Source: Dehalococcoidia bacterium
GTDB taxonomy: Bacteria; Chloroflexota; Dehalococcoidia; Tepidiformales; Tepidiformaceae
DNA: 15,209 bases
Reading direction: 5' to 3'
NCBI GenBank assembly: GCA_009838385.1
Contig: VXRS01000020.1
Coordinates: 3,849 to 19,057 of the forward strand
The notes under the pieces were generated by a model. That model worked only from the letters and a program-made list of their open reading frames with translations, was not told the origin of the DNA and did not search any database. Below, piece after piece: positions 1-6,503 of the stretch. The translations under genes and the position numbers were made by a program. Positions within the stretch are counted from its first letter, which is position 1. Each line of letters opens with the position of its first letter.

Positions 1-394
1 TCGCGGGCGCTTCCTTCGCGGCTGCCGGGGGACGCTTGGTCCGCTTCGGCCGCGCCGGTTTGGCCTTCGTATCGGTGGACGGAACAGCGGCCAGCGCCGC
101 CGAGAGCTGCGCTTCCAGCGCCGCCAACCGGTTCTCGATCGCCAGCATGCGGTCACCCAGCGCCAGCACGTCCGTCCGCGTGGGAACGTTCATCGCGGTG
201 AAGAACGAACCCATCGCCTCGTTCATCGTCTTCTGAAAGTGGAGGAACACGTCCAGGTTCCGGCCCAAACTCTGGCTGAACTCCTCGGTCCCCATCATCT
301 GGTTGAAGAACTCGTTCCACTGCCGCTCCGACTGGGTGGCCCAGTCTCGCCACGCCTCGGAGAAGTCGGGCGCCGCGGTCTCGTTCGTGCTCAT
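1..394 (-). CDS. PHA synthase PhaE/PhaR-like subunit, 3' end outside the window
   Basis: The first 131 codons are visible and the frame is still open at the left edge. The N-terminal part is helical and rich in Trp, Phe and Glu (residues 10-65). It is followed by NVPTRTDVLALGDR (69-82), which resembles the 'N-x-PTR-x-DV' signature seen in accessory subunits of class III/IV PHA synthases (PhaE, PhaR), then a short coiled coil (about 82-103) and a basic Lys/Pro/Ala-rich tail like that of granule-associated proteins. Such subunits pair with PhaC to polymerise hydroxyacyl-CoA, so a phaC gene would be expected further left; that is inference. The ATG overlaps the stop of the upstream repressor gene (ATGA), which implies translational coupling. 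A phasin-like granule protein is the main alternative. Confidence 0.7.
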   Translation of the reverse strand, partial: MSTNETAAPDFSEAWRDWATQSERQWNEFFNQMMGTEEFSQSLGRNLDVFLHFQKTMNEAMGSFFTAMNVPTRTDVLALGDRMLAIENRLAALEAQLSAALAAVPSTDTKAKPARPKRTKRPPAAAKEAPA

Positions 395-789
395 GTCACT
401 TCCTCTTCGGTACTGGCGTCCTCGGTCGCAGCGGGGGCATCGAAGCCCGCCAGCGCGCCCGTGAGCACCTCCTGGTACCGGTTCAGGGCGTCGATCCAGG
501 TCCGCAGGAACAGCTCGCCCGCCGCCGTCAGCGAGTACATCCGCCGCGCCGGCCCTTGGTCGGAGGTATCCCAGAACGAGGAGACGAAGCCGCTGTTCTC
601 CAGCTGCCGCAGCGCCCGGTAGACCGTGCCGCTGTCGGACTGGGGAAGCCCCGACTCGCTCAGCTGCTGGCTGAGCTGGTAGCCGTAGGCGTTGCAGCCC
701 TTCAGGAAGGCGAGCAGGCTCGTGGCCAGCATTTCCCCGTGGAGCCGCGGCTCCGAGGTCGTGCGCTTGCGTCCCGTGTTCTCGGCCAT
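391..789 (-). CDS. phaQ: PadR-family, PhaQ-like poly-hydroxybutyrate-responsive repressor
   Basis: A 132-aa PadR winged-helix protein. The DNA-binding domain covers about residues 15-90, with recognition-helix region GTVYRALRQLE (54-64) and wing WDTSDQGPARRMYSLT (73-88). The wing sequence closely resembles Bacillus PhaQ, a repressor that senses PHB and controls phasin expression; that comparison is from memory of the family. The C-terminal helix (about 93-113) should be the dimerisation arm, and the last 20 residues are acidic and probably disordered. The gene is coupled to the PhaE/PhaR-like gene by a 4-bp overlap and diverges from a phasin gene, the expected targets. No Shine-Dalgarno sequence is visible; a -10-like CAGAAT lies 6 bp before the ATG, so the mRNA may be leaderless. 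A generic PadR regulator is the alternative, but the context makes PhaQ likely. Confidence 0.8.
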   Translation of the reverse strand: MAENTGRKRTTSEPRLHGEMLATSLLAFLKGCNAYGYQLSQQLSESGLPQSDSGTVYRALRQLENSGFVSSFWDTSDQGPARRMYSLTAAGELFLRTWIDALNRYQEVLTGALAGFDAPAATEDASTEEEVT

Positions 790-795
790 GGGGAC

Positions 796-824
796 ATTCT
801 GTTGCTAGGTGCTGATACGCGCAA
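796..824 (-). promoter_or_regulatory. Candidate promoter of the phaQ operon
   Basis: Reading the minus strand, TTGCGC (824-819) and CAGAAT (801-796) are separated by 17 bp, and the ATG follows 6 bp later. The fit to a sigma70-type promoter is modest (3/6 and 4/6). The geometry would start transcription at or near the ATG. Confidence 0.35.
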
Positions 825-825
825 T

Positions 826-838
826 ATGCAAGTTGCAT
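826..838. promoter_or_regulatory. Perfect palindrome, candidate PhaQ operator
   Basis: ATGCAAGTTGCAT is a perfect 6-1-6 inverted repeat in the 105-bp region between phaQ and the phasin gene. It abuts the candidate -35 of phaQ, and its right arm forms the candidate -35 of the phasin gene. One dimer bound here could therefore repress both directions. Assignment to PhaQ is inference from position; PadR proteins commonly bind short inverted repeats. Confidence 0.55.
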
Positions 839-861
839 GTAGCTGCCGCCAGCCCTAACCT
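833..861 (+). promoter_or_regulatory. Candidate phasin promoter
   Basis: TTGCAT (833-838) and TAACCT (856-861) are 17 bp apart, which predicts a 5' leader of about 27 nt before the ATG at 895. Each box matches the consensus at only 3/6 positions. The overlap of the -35 with the palindrome is the strongest argument for it. Confidence 0.35.
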
Positions 862-894
862 GCTCTCATCACGAACCAACAGCGGAGCCACACC

Positions 895-1380
895 ATGAGC
901 GCCAATTCCCAGACCGAGCAGTATTTCAACGCCCTCCTCGAGAGCTACGACGCCCTCACCCGCGCCATCGAGCAGGCCAACGAGCGCGGCCTCGGCCTCT
1001 CCCGCCAGCTCCTCGCCGAGGTGACCGCCGCCCAGCGTCAGACCCTCGACCTCGCGAAGCGGGTCGCCGCCGACCCGTCCGATATGGCGGCCGCCTACTC
1101 GGCCATCATGGAGTCGGCCGTCGCCGCCCAGAGCCAGGCCCTCGACTTCACCCAGACCGCCTACAAGGAAGCCGTCGCCGCCAGCGGCGAGGCCCGCGAG
1201 GCGCTCGACAGCCTCCTCAACGCCAGCCGCGCCGCCGCCGAAGCGGCTCTCGACCTCTCCCGCGAGTGGCAGGCCTCGAACCCCTGGGCCGACCTCTTCC
1301 AGAAGGGCCTCGACAGCTTCACCGCCGCCACCAGCGGAACCGCCGCCAAGAAGAACTCGAAGACCGGGGTGAAGGTCTAG
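895..1380 (+). CDS. phaP: Phasin-family PHA granule-associated protein
   Basis: A 161-aa protein, almost entirely amphipathic helix, very rich in Ala and Gln, with no signal peptide, Cys or membrane segment. Phasins coat cytoplasmic PHA granules and control their size and number. Family features seen here are the long heptad-like helix (about 10-135), repeated Ala-Gln-x-x-Leu-Asp patterns (AQRQTLDLAK, AQSQALDFTQ), a short hydrophobic/aromatic patch (NPWADLFQKGLDSF) and a basic tail. Sequence alone would allow another coiled-coil protein; the flanking PhaQ-like repressor and PhaE/PhaR-like subunit make phasin the best call. A weak SD (GGAG) lies about 9 bp before the ATG. Its stop overlaps the stop of the convergent hydrolase gene. 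Confidence 0.75.
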   Translation: MSANSQTEQYFNALLESYDALTRAIEQANERGLGLSRQLLAEVTAAQRQTLDLAKRVAADPSDMAAAYSAIMESAVAAQSQALDFTQTAYKEAVAASGEAREALDSLLNASRAAAEAALDLSREWQASNPWADLFQKGLDSFTAATSGTAAKKNSKTGVKV

Positions 1381-2165
1381 CCGTTCGCTTCCGCCAGCAG
1401 CTCGGCAACCGTCCGGTAGGCCTCGCTGCTGTAGATGATCCCGTAGTGGCTCGTCGCGATCCCCACGTTGTACTCGGGTTCGTCCTCGATACAGCTCTCC
1501 GGGCTCACCAGCCCGTCCCGCTCCGCATAGAGCGCCCGCCGGCGGAACGTCGGCCGGCGCGGCCGCATGATGTTGGCCGTGAAGCGGCACGTGCAGTGGC
1601 CGCTGTAGCACGCCGGGGACACGTTCCAGGTCAGGTGTGAACCAGCTCCCCTTCGCACCGCCGCCATCGCCTCGATCAGCGCCGGGTGAACGTACGCCAC
1701 CTCGTTGAACGGCGCCGCCAGCGAGATCAGCAGGTCCACCGACTCCGGGTGCTCGAACGCGACGCTCCGTGCGATCAGCGCTCCCAGGCTGTGTCCGATG
1801 AGGTGGACGCGTTGACCTGTCTCCTCGGCTGCCCGCCGAACCGTGCCCAACACGAGGTCGCTGGAGGCGTTCGGACAGTCGACGTTCAGCCCCAGCCCCG
1901 AGTAGTAGGGCCGGTAGCCGATGCGCCCCAGCCACCAGAACAGCTCCATGAGTGACAGGTCCGTGCCCATGAACCCGGGCACCACCACCACCGGCTCCCC
2001 GTTCCCGTGGGGAACGCCGCGCCCGTAGTAAACGGGATCGAGCCGCAGCCGCAGCCACTCGCGATAACAGCCGACCTCATTCCCGATGGGAGTGAGGATC
2101 GGCTGTACCGAGTGATCGTCCTGGTAGCGGTCGGTGAACGGCGCCGCGGCGCCCTCGGGCGGCAT
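1377..2165 (-). CDS. Alpha/beta-hydrolase (lipase/esterase-like)
   Basis: A 262-aa alpha/beta hydrolase. The oxyanion-loop motif VVVPGFMGTD (60-69) precedes the nucleophile elbow GHSLG (124-128, Ser126). The acid is probably Asp217 (AERDGLVS) and the base His240 (TSHYG), so the triad is complete. There is no clear signal peptide, yet six Cys are present, three of them close together at 186-193. The fold resembles PGAP1-like and triacylglycerol lipases. Its position, convergent with the phasin, hints at an acyl ester, lipid or PHA oligomer substrate, but nothing in the sequence identifies one. An SD-like GAGGAG lies about 13 bp before the ATG, which is rather far. The stop codon shares the CTAG tetranucleotide with the phasin stop. 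Confidence 0.75.
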   Translation of the reverse strand: MPPEGAAAPFTDRYQDDHSVQPILTPIGNEVGCYREWLRLRLDPVYYGRGVPHGNGEPVVVVPGFMGTDLSLMELFWWLGRIGYRPYYSGLGLNVDCPNASSDLVLGTVRRAAEETGQRVHLIGHSLGALIARSVAFEHPESVDLLISLAAPFNEVAYVHPALIEAMAAVRRGAGSHLTWNVSPACYSGHCTCRFTANIMRPRRPTFRRRALYAERDGLVSPESCIEDEPEYNVGIATSHYGIIYSSEAYRTVAELLAEANG

Positions 2166-2246
2166 GCCGGAAAGGTGCTCCTCGCGCTGATTTCCAGCTA
2201 TGTGCAGTTTACAGCAAGCGCCGGCATGCCGCCCGTATTCCGGGCA

Positions 2247-2480
2247 TCACTCCCGGTGCAGGTCCTCCGGACTGAGGATTCGGAAGCCGACGCCAAGCGT
2301 GACCTGCGTCGCCGCCGCCTGCCCGTCGCTGATCGCGCCCCGGATCTGCCGTACCTCGAACCAGTCGAGGTTGCGCAGCGTCCGGCTGGCGCGCTCCAGC
2401 GCGTTGGCGATGGCTGCATCCACGCCGTCCGGCGAGGAGCCAACGAGTTCGACGATCTTGTAGGTGTGTGGCTCGTCCAT
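2247..2480 (-). CDS. Dodecin family flavin-binding protein
   Basis: A 77-aa protein of typical dodecin length (about 65-75 aa). The family pattern is present throughout: YKIVELVGSSP (7-17), an amphipathic helix AIANALERASRTLRNL (23-38), then W40FEV and the strand QVTLGVGFRI (59-68). Dodecins form hollow dodecamers that store riboflavin, FMN or FAD and protect against free-flavin photochemistry; Trp40 and Gln59 correspond to the flavin-stacking Trp and the contacting Gln. A good SD (GGAAGGGG) precedes the ATG. It lies 50 bp downstream of the helical protein gene on the same strand and probably shares its transcript. The fold assignment is secure; the exact flavin is unknown. Confidence 0.92.
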   Translation of the reverse strand: MDEPHTYKIVELVGSSPDGVDAAIANALERASRTLRNLDWFEVRQIRGAISDGQAAATQVTLGVGFRILSPEDLHRE

Positions 2481-2530
2481 GGAGTGCCCCTTCCCGCGTT
2501 TCCGCGTTGTTCCCCAGAGTCGATGCGGGC

Positions 2531-3004
2531 CTAGCCTTCCCCGCCCATGTCGCGTTCGAAGGCTTCGTAGGTGAGCTCGATGCCGGCCGCGATATGGTGC
2601 CGGAAGTCGCTTTCCAGGCGTCCCGCGACCCCCCGAAGGTGGTTGACCTCCAGCCTGCCCCCCTCCATCTGCCGCGCCACCGTATCCCGGAGTTCCTCGG
2701 TACGGTCGATAAGCGGCTGGTGCTCCGCCCGCGACTGCTCGATGCGCCCGCTGAGCCGCGGCTCCATCCTCTCCATCTCGTCGAGGCTGCCTCCGGGCCG
2801 CTCCGACGCATCCCGGTGCCGGCGAAGGACGTCGGCCAGCTCGTCGAGCGCGTCGTGCAGGCCGCCGGCCCAGCCCATTGCGTCCTCCGCCGACGCGACG
2901 ATGGCGGTATCCATCCGCTCCCGCGCATGGTGCAGCGCCTCCGGGCCGCGCAGCCGCTCGCCATCCCCGGTGTCTGCTGGGTGTTCTCGACTCTCTGTCA
3001 CCAT
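2531..3004 (-). CDS. Small helical protein, weakly hemerythrin-like, function unknown
   Basis: I place the start at 3004 (MVTESREH) because a strong purine tract (AAAGGGGGG) lies just upstream. An in-frame ATG at 3079 would add 25 residues with no visible support. The 157-aa product is all-helical and rich in Arg, Glu and His. Its second half follows a hemerythrin-like spacing: SRAEHQPLIDRTEEL (91-105), VNHLRG (120-125), DFRHHIAAGIELTYEAFERD (133-152). The last segment corresponds to the closing helix of hemerythrin-like proteins, but the usual H-x3-E metal ligand pattern is not clear, so metal binding is uncertain. It has no signal peptide or membrane segment. It precedes the dodecin gene, perhaps in a stress or redox operon; that is inference. 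Confidence 0.6.
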   Translation of the reverse strand: MVTESREHPADTGDGERLRGPEALHHARERMDTAIVASAEDAMGWAGGLHDALDELADVLRRHRDASERPGGSLDEMERMEPRLSGRIEQSRAEHQPLIDRTEELRDTVARQMEGGRLEVNHLRGVAGRLESDFRHHIAAGIELTYEAFERDMGGEG

Positions 3005-3133
3005 CTCAACCCCCCTTTCGCACGGTGTGTATTCGGCCCTTTCGGATCGAGTGTTCCGCAATCGTACTTGGCTCGTCAAGCATTACAGCGCACGAATTCG
3101 AGGATGCAATTCGCACAACTGGTCCTGCAATAT

Positions 3134-3172
3134 GTGAAAAGAATCACCCGTCCAGTTCGTGAAAAGAAGCAC
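3134..3172. repeat. Direct repeat GTGAAAAGAANCAC, two copies
   Basis: Copies at 3134-3147 and 3159-3172 are identical except at one position and start 25 bp apart. They lie in a locally AT-richer gap between the helical protein gene and the toxin-antitoxin pair. The intervening 265-bp gap (3005-3269) contains no supported gene. The spacing would suit a regulator-binding pair, but no partner is known. Confidence 0.5.
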
Positions 3173-3208
3173 AGCGGACTGCCTGCGAGGACGCTGTAGC
3201 CGGCGCCG

Positions 3209-3238
3209 TTGACACCGGCAAGCCCTACGCCTCATGCT
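3209..3238 (+). promoter_or_regulatory. Candidate toxin-antitoxin promoter
   Basis: A perfect -35 TTGACA (3209-3214) is followed after 18 bp by a weak -10 CATGCT (3233-3238). The predicted start would fall in the tandem repeat at 3239-3258, just before the antitoxin SD (GAGGG). Confidence 0.45.
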
Positions 3239-3258
3239 TGAGTAGGACTGAGTAAGAC
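3239..3258. repeat. Tandem 10-bp repeat, candidate antitoxin operator
   Basis: TGAGTAGGAC is followed directly by TGAGTAAGAC (9/10 identical). It sits between the promoter and the antitoxin start. A one-turn tandem spacing suits a ribbon-helix-helix repressor bound as adjacent dimers; autoregulation is inference. Confidence 0.45.
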
Positions 3259-3269
3259 GAGGGTTCGCG

Positions 3270-3527
3270 ATGCCTCGGTCAACAAGGACCGTCACCTTCT
3301 CCCTCTCCCCGGACCTGATGGCACGAGTAGACGAGGCCACCAGGAGCGAGGGGCGTTCACGCAGCGAACTTCTGCGGGAAGCGGTGCTCCGCTACCTCGA
3401 GGAGTGCGAGTGGCGCAGCCTCCTCGACTACGGCGAACAGCGGGCGAGGGAGCAGGGGCTCGGTCCCGAGGATGTTGGTCCCCTGGTCGAGGAATACCGG
3501 ATCGAAGCTAGCTCCACACGGTCGTGA
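3270..3527 (+). CDS. Ribbon-helix-helix (CopG/MetJ-type) antitoxin
   Basis: An 85-aa protein with an N-terminal RHH domain: strand TRTVTFSLSPDL (5-16), helix A MARVDEATRSEG, the turn RSRSELLREA (30-39), and helix B continuing to about residue 46. The acidic C-terminal part (47-85) would wrap around and neutralise the toxin. RHH antitoxins bind their own promoter as dimers, consistent with the tandem repeat just upstream. A GAGGG SD precedes the ATG. Its stop overlaps the toxin's GTG start (GTGA), so antitoxin and toxin are translationally coupled. Confidence 0.85.
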   Translation: MPRSTRTVTFSLSPDLMARVDEATRSEGRSRSELLREAVLRYLEECEWRSLLDYGEQRAREQGLGPEDVGPLVEEYRIEASSTRS

Positions 3528-3934
3528 GGGTTGTCCTCGATACCAACGTCATCATCTCCGCCCTGAACTTTCCCGGGAACGAGCGCCTTGTTCTCGACCT
3601 TGCCCGTCGGAACCGCTTCGACCTGTTCCTCTCCCCCTTCATCCTGGGGGAAGTCAGCGGCGTCCTCACCCGCAAGTTCGGCTGGGATGGCGAGCGGGTT
3701 ACGCAGGCCCTCTCGATGTTGCGAGCGACGGCGAACGTGATCGAACCGCAACAGGGACTGGCCGTTGTCGAGGGGGATCATGCCGACAACCGCATCCTTG
3801 AGTGCGCCCTCGCCGCTTCGGCGGACTACCTCGTGACCGGAGACCGCCGGCACCTTCTGCCGCTCGGCGAGCACCGGGGCACGACCATCGTCAACGCTCC
3901 CCAGTTCCTCACCCGCCTCGAACGGGATGCCTAG
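3524..3934 (+). CDS. PIN-domain toxin ribonuclease (COG1569-like)
   Basis: A 136-aa protein starting with GTG inside the antitoxin stop. It is a complete PIN domain with all four acidic metal ligands: Asp6 (VVLDTN), Glu43 (ILGEVSGVL), Asp88 (HADNRILECA) and Asp107 (LVTGDRRHL). PIN toxins are Mg2+-dependent RNases that cut tRNA, rRNA or mRNA; the target here cannot be predicted. Layout and length match the 'putative toxin, PIN family' group encoded after RHH antitoxins. It looks intact and active. It ends 5 bp before the convergent P450 stop. Confidence 0.88.
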   Translation: MRVVLDTNVIISALNFPGNERLVLDLARRNRFDLFLSPFILGEVSGVLTRKFGWDGERVTQALSMLRATANVIEPQQGLAVVEGDHADNRILECALAASADYLVTGDRRHLLPLGEHRGTTIVNAPQFLTRLERDA

Positions 3935-3939
3935 GCCGC

Positions 3940-5265
3940 CTACCCCGCCGCTGCCGTCGGCTCCGGCTCCCCCACCGCGAAGCTGCGGCCGCTCCGGTGG
4001 CGCACCTGGATGGGGAACTGCCTCAGACCTCGCAGGACGATGTTCGGCTTGTAGACCGGCTCCCCCGAGCCGAACCCGATCTCGTCAAAGCGCTCCAGCA
4101 GCACCTCGAACGCGATACGCCCCTCGAGGCGGGCCAGCGGCGCCCCGAGGCAGTGGTGAATCCCCCGTCCGAAGGAGATGTTGACCGTCTCCTCCCGCGT
4201 CACGTCGAGCCTGTCGGGGTCGCTGAACTGCTCCGGATCGCGGTTCGCTCCCCCGATGGTCAACCCTATCCGCGAGTTCTTCTTTGCGAGCTTCCCCCCG
4301 ATCTCGACATCCTCCGCCAGATACCGGCCGTCGAGCTGCACGGGCGCGTCGTAGCGCAGCAGCTCCTCGATCGCGTTCGGGATCAGCTCGGGCTGCTCCC
4401 GCAGGAGTTGCAGCTGCTCGGGATGCTGCAGAAGGGCGCGAAGCCCGTTCCCGATCAGGTTCGTGGTCGTCTCGTTCCCCGCGACCAGCAACAGGCGCAG
4501 CGTCACCTGCGTCTCCTCGTTCGTCAGCTTCTGGCCGTCCTCCTCGGCCTGCGCCAGTCGCGACACGAGGTCTTCCCTCGGCTCCCGACGGCGCTCCTCG
4601 ATCGTCGGGGCGAAGTACCGCTCGAATTCGTCCGCCGTTTCCAGCACCAAACGGCCTTCCTCCGCCGTCAGGTTCGGTTCGAGCACCCGCGCGAACCGGT
4701 CCGACCACGTTTTGAACCGCTCGCGGTCGTCCGTGGGCACGCCAATCATCTCCGCGATCACCACCATCGGCAGTAGCGTCGCCAGGTTCGACATCAGGTC
4801 GAACTCGTTGCTGTCCCCCACCTCGTCCAGCAGCGCGTGCGCCGTCGCGCGGACGTGGTCCTCCATCCGCGCCATCACCCGGGGCGTGAACGCCCGATTC
4901 ACGAGCCCGCGCAGGCGCGTGTGATCGGGTGGATCGAGGGAGAGCAGCGAGGGCGTCAGCTCCCGCCGGATGCTCGTGTTCACGAGGCTGTCCCGCACCC
5001 AGTCGCGGTCGCTGTTCCGGAACCGCCGGTGGTCGCGAAGGATCGCGTCCACGTCCTCGTAGCGGGACACGATGAGCATCCCCGTGAGCCGGCTCTCGTG
5101 GTACGGATCGCGCTCCCGCAGCTTGCGGTAGGTCGGGTAGGGGTCGGCGATGTACTCGGGGTCCAGCGGGTACCAGGCCACCCCCGACTCGATGCGTTCC
5201 TGCAGCAGCCGCCCGCGGATGTACAGCGGCGCGATGGCGGAACGGAACGTATCGCGAAGCGCCAT
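3940..5265 (-). CDS. Soluble bacterial cytochrome P450
   Basis: A 441-aa protein, close to the usual size of soluble bacterial P450s. The visible motifs are HTRLR (115-119, heme propionate contact), the I-helix oxygen-activation motif AGNETT (262-267), the K-helix E-x-x-R (Glu301-Arg304), and the heme-ligand loop FGRGIHHCLG (365-374) with axial Cys372. I see no membrane anchor. P450s insert one oxygen atom from O2 using electrons from a ferredoxin and reductase, neither of which is encoded here. The substrate is unknown; CYP107-like families oxidise terpenoids, polyketides or xenobiotics. A strong SD (AAGGAGG) precedes the ATG. The dioxygenase gene lies 75 bp upstream on the same strand, which suggests one operon with two oxidative steps on related substrates. 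Confidence 0.95.
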   Translation of the reverse strand: MALRDTFRSAIAPLYIRGRLLQERIESGVAWYPLDPEYIADPYPTYRKLRERDPYHESRLTGMLIVSRYEDVDAILRDHRRFRNSDRDWVRDSLVNTSIRRELTPSLLSLDPPDHTRLRGLVNRAFTPRVMARMEDHVRATAHALLDEVGDSNEFDLMSNLATLLPMVVIAEMIGVPTDDRERFKTWSDRFARVLEPNLTAEEGRLVLETADEFERYFAPTIEERRREPREDLVSRLAQAEEDGQKLTNEETQVTLRLLLVAGNETTTNLIGNGLRALLQHPEQLQLLREQPELIPNAIEELLRYDAPVQLDGRYLAEDVEIGGKLAKKNSRIGLTIGGANRDPEQFSDPDRLDVTREETVNISFGRGIHHCLGAPLARLEGRIAFEVLLERFDEIGFGSGEPVYKPNIVLRGLRQFPIQVRHRSGRSFAVGEPEPTAAAG

Positions 5266-5340
5266 GCGAACCTCCTTCGCGGGGGTCGCCTTCAGCTTAG
5301 TGCATCGCCCGGCAAGTCCGGGGATCCGATCCCGTGCGCC

Positions 5341-6228
5341 CTAGCCGTAGCTTTCCGAAGGCGGCGGCGGGTCCAACTGCGGGTACCAGGGGCTGCGCAG
5401 CGGCTCCCCCGGCTTCAGGTGGATGCCCAGGCCCGGCGTCATCGGCACCGTCGGCCGCGACGCCGGCCGCTCCGCGAACACGACGTCGTCGCCGAACATC
5501 CGCACCGCGAGGGCTCGGCGCTGGCTGTCGAGGTTCGTCGGGCCGCCCCCGTGGATGATGTGCGGGTTGGACACGATCACGTCGCCGGGGTTCACCTCCC
5601 AGCCCACGATTGGGAAGCTGTCCCGATCCGCCTGGATGTCCGGCAGGATCGGCAGCTCCTCGCCGTAGAACCCGCTCGACGGGTCTTCCGGCTTCGACGG
5701 GTTGAACCCGTCGTACATCGTCCCCAGGTGGCTCCCCGCGACGAACTCCAGGCACTCCTCCCGCTCAAGCTCATCCAGCGAGATCCACATCGACGCGAAC
5801 TGCGAGCCCCCGATCGGGTAGTACGGCGTGTCCTGGTGCCACGGCGTGCGCTCCGCCCCGCCCTCGTGCTTCAGGAAGAACTCGTCCGAGTAGTACCAGA
5901 CGTTCTCCGACCGGATGAAGCGCCCCAGGATCTTCTTGATCGGCGAGTCATACAGCAGCCGCCTGATCTCGAACGAGCGGTCGAAGTTCCGGACCGTCTC
6001 CTCGAACTCCCCACTCGTGCCTTCGTAGAACTTGGCCTTGTGCATGCCCGTGTCCGCGAGGACCCGCCCCAGCCCCATCGCCAGCAGCATCATCCACTCC
6101 GGACCGAGCGCATTGCGCAGCATCACCACCCCGTCCTTCTGCCACCGCGCAATCACCTCATCCGTAATCCCCGCGACCGGATCGGCAGGGTCAAGGTCGT
6201 AGCTCGCCGCGACAGTATCCGTAGTCAT
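5341..6228 (-). CDS. Phytanoyl-CoA dioxygenase (PhyH) family Fe(II)/2-oxoglutarate oxygenase
   Basis: I choose the start at 6228 (MTTDTV), where AGGAG lies about 7 bp upstream; an earlier in-frame ATG at 6276 would add 16 residues without support. The 295-aa product has the jelly-roll facial triad: His131-x-Asp133 (PWHQDTPYY) and distal His226 (IIHGGGPTN), with Arg237/238 (SQRRAL) placed to bind the 2-oxoglutarate carboxylate. PhyH enzymes hydroxylate small molecules, releasing CO2 and succinate. The family is broad and the sequence does not identify the substrate. It is cytoplasmic, with no signal peptide. Together with the downstream P450 it forms a likely operon for oxidising a hydrophobic or xenobiotic compound; that role is inference. 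Confidence 0.9.
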   Translation of the reverse strand: MTTDTVAASYDLDPADPVAGITDEVIARWQKDGVVMLRNALGPEWMMLLAMGLGRVLADTGMHKAKFYEGTSGEFEETVRNFDRSFEIRRLLYDSPIKKILGRFIRSENVWYYSDEFFLKHEGGAERTPWHQDTPYYPIGGSQFASMWISLDELEREECLEFVAGSHLGTMYDGFNPSKPEDPSSGFYGEELPILPDIQADRDSFPIVGWEVNPGDVIVSNPHIIHGGGPTNLDSQRRALAVRMFGDDVVFAERPASRPTVPMTPGLGIHLKPGEPLRSPWYPQLDPPPPSESYG

Positions 6229-6260
6229 CTCGCTGCTCCTGGCGCCCGCTGGCGCTCGCC

Positions 6261-6266
6261 AGTATA
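6261..6266 (-). promoter_or_regulatory. Candidate -10 box of the dioxygenase-P450 operon
   Basis: On the minus strand TATACT lies about 32 bp before the dioxygenase ATG. No convincing -35 is found 16-18 bp upstream. The rest of the 275-bp gap to the RCC1-like gene holds small GC-rich inverted repeats (CCCCGG-gca-CCGGGG at 6393-6407; GGCGC-tag-GCGCC at 6450-6462) and no supported gene. Confidence 0.4.
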
Positions 6267-6503
6267 GGGAATCCACGAACGAGTTACCCCGCTCGGATCA
6301 CCGCCAGATCCTGGAGTGACCGGCGAGAGCAATATCGGTACCCTCTCCCATGGCGGCAGTTCGCCGCTCAAGACGCTGTGGAACCTGAGGAGCCCCGGGC
6401 ACCGGGGTTTGGAGCGCCTGTAGCATGGCGGCGTGGCGGTCGACAGGGAGGCGCTAGGCGCCAATCCCCGGGGCCTGCCCTCAACAAGGACGCGGGAGAC
6501 TAC

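Noticed and set aside
805..2058. 417-codon frame on the minus strand across the phasin and hydrolase genes
   Set aside because: It lies antisense or out of frame to two genes with recognisable domains. Its product is low-complexity Gly/Arg/Ala typical of GC-rich shadow frames.
4837..6267. 476-codon plus-strand frame opposite the P450 and dioxygenase genes
   Set aside because: Antisense to two enzymes with complete active sites; the product is an Arg/Val/Pro-rich shadow.
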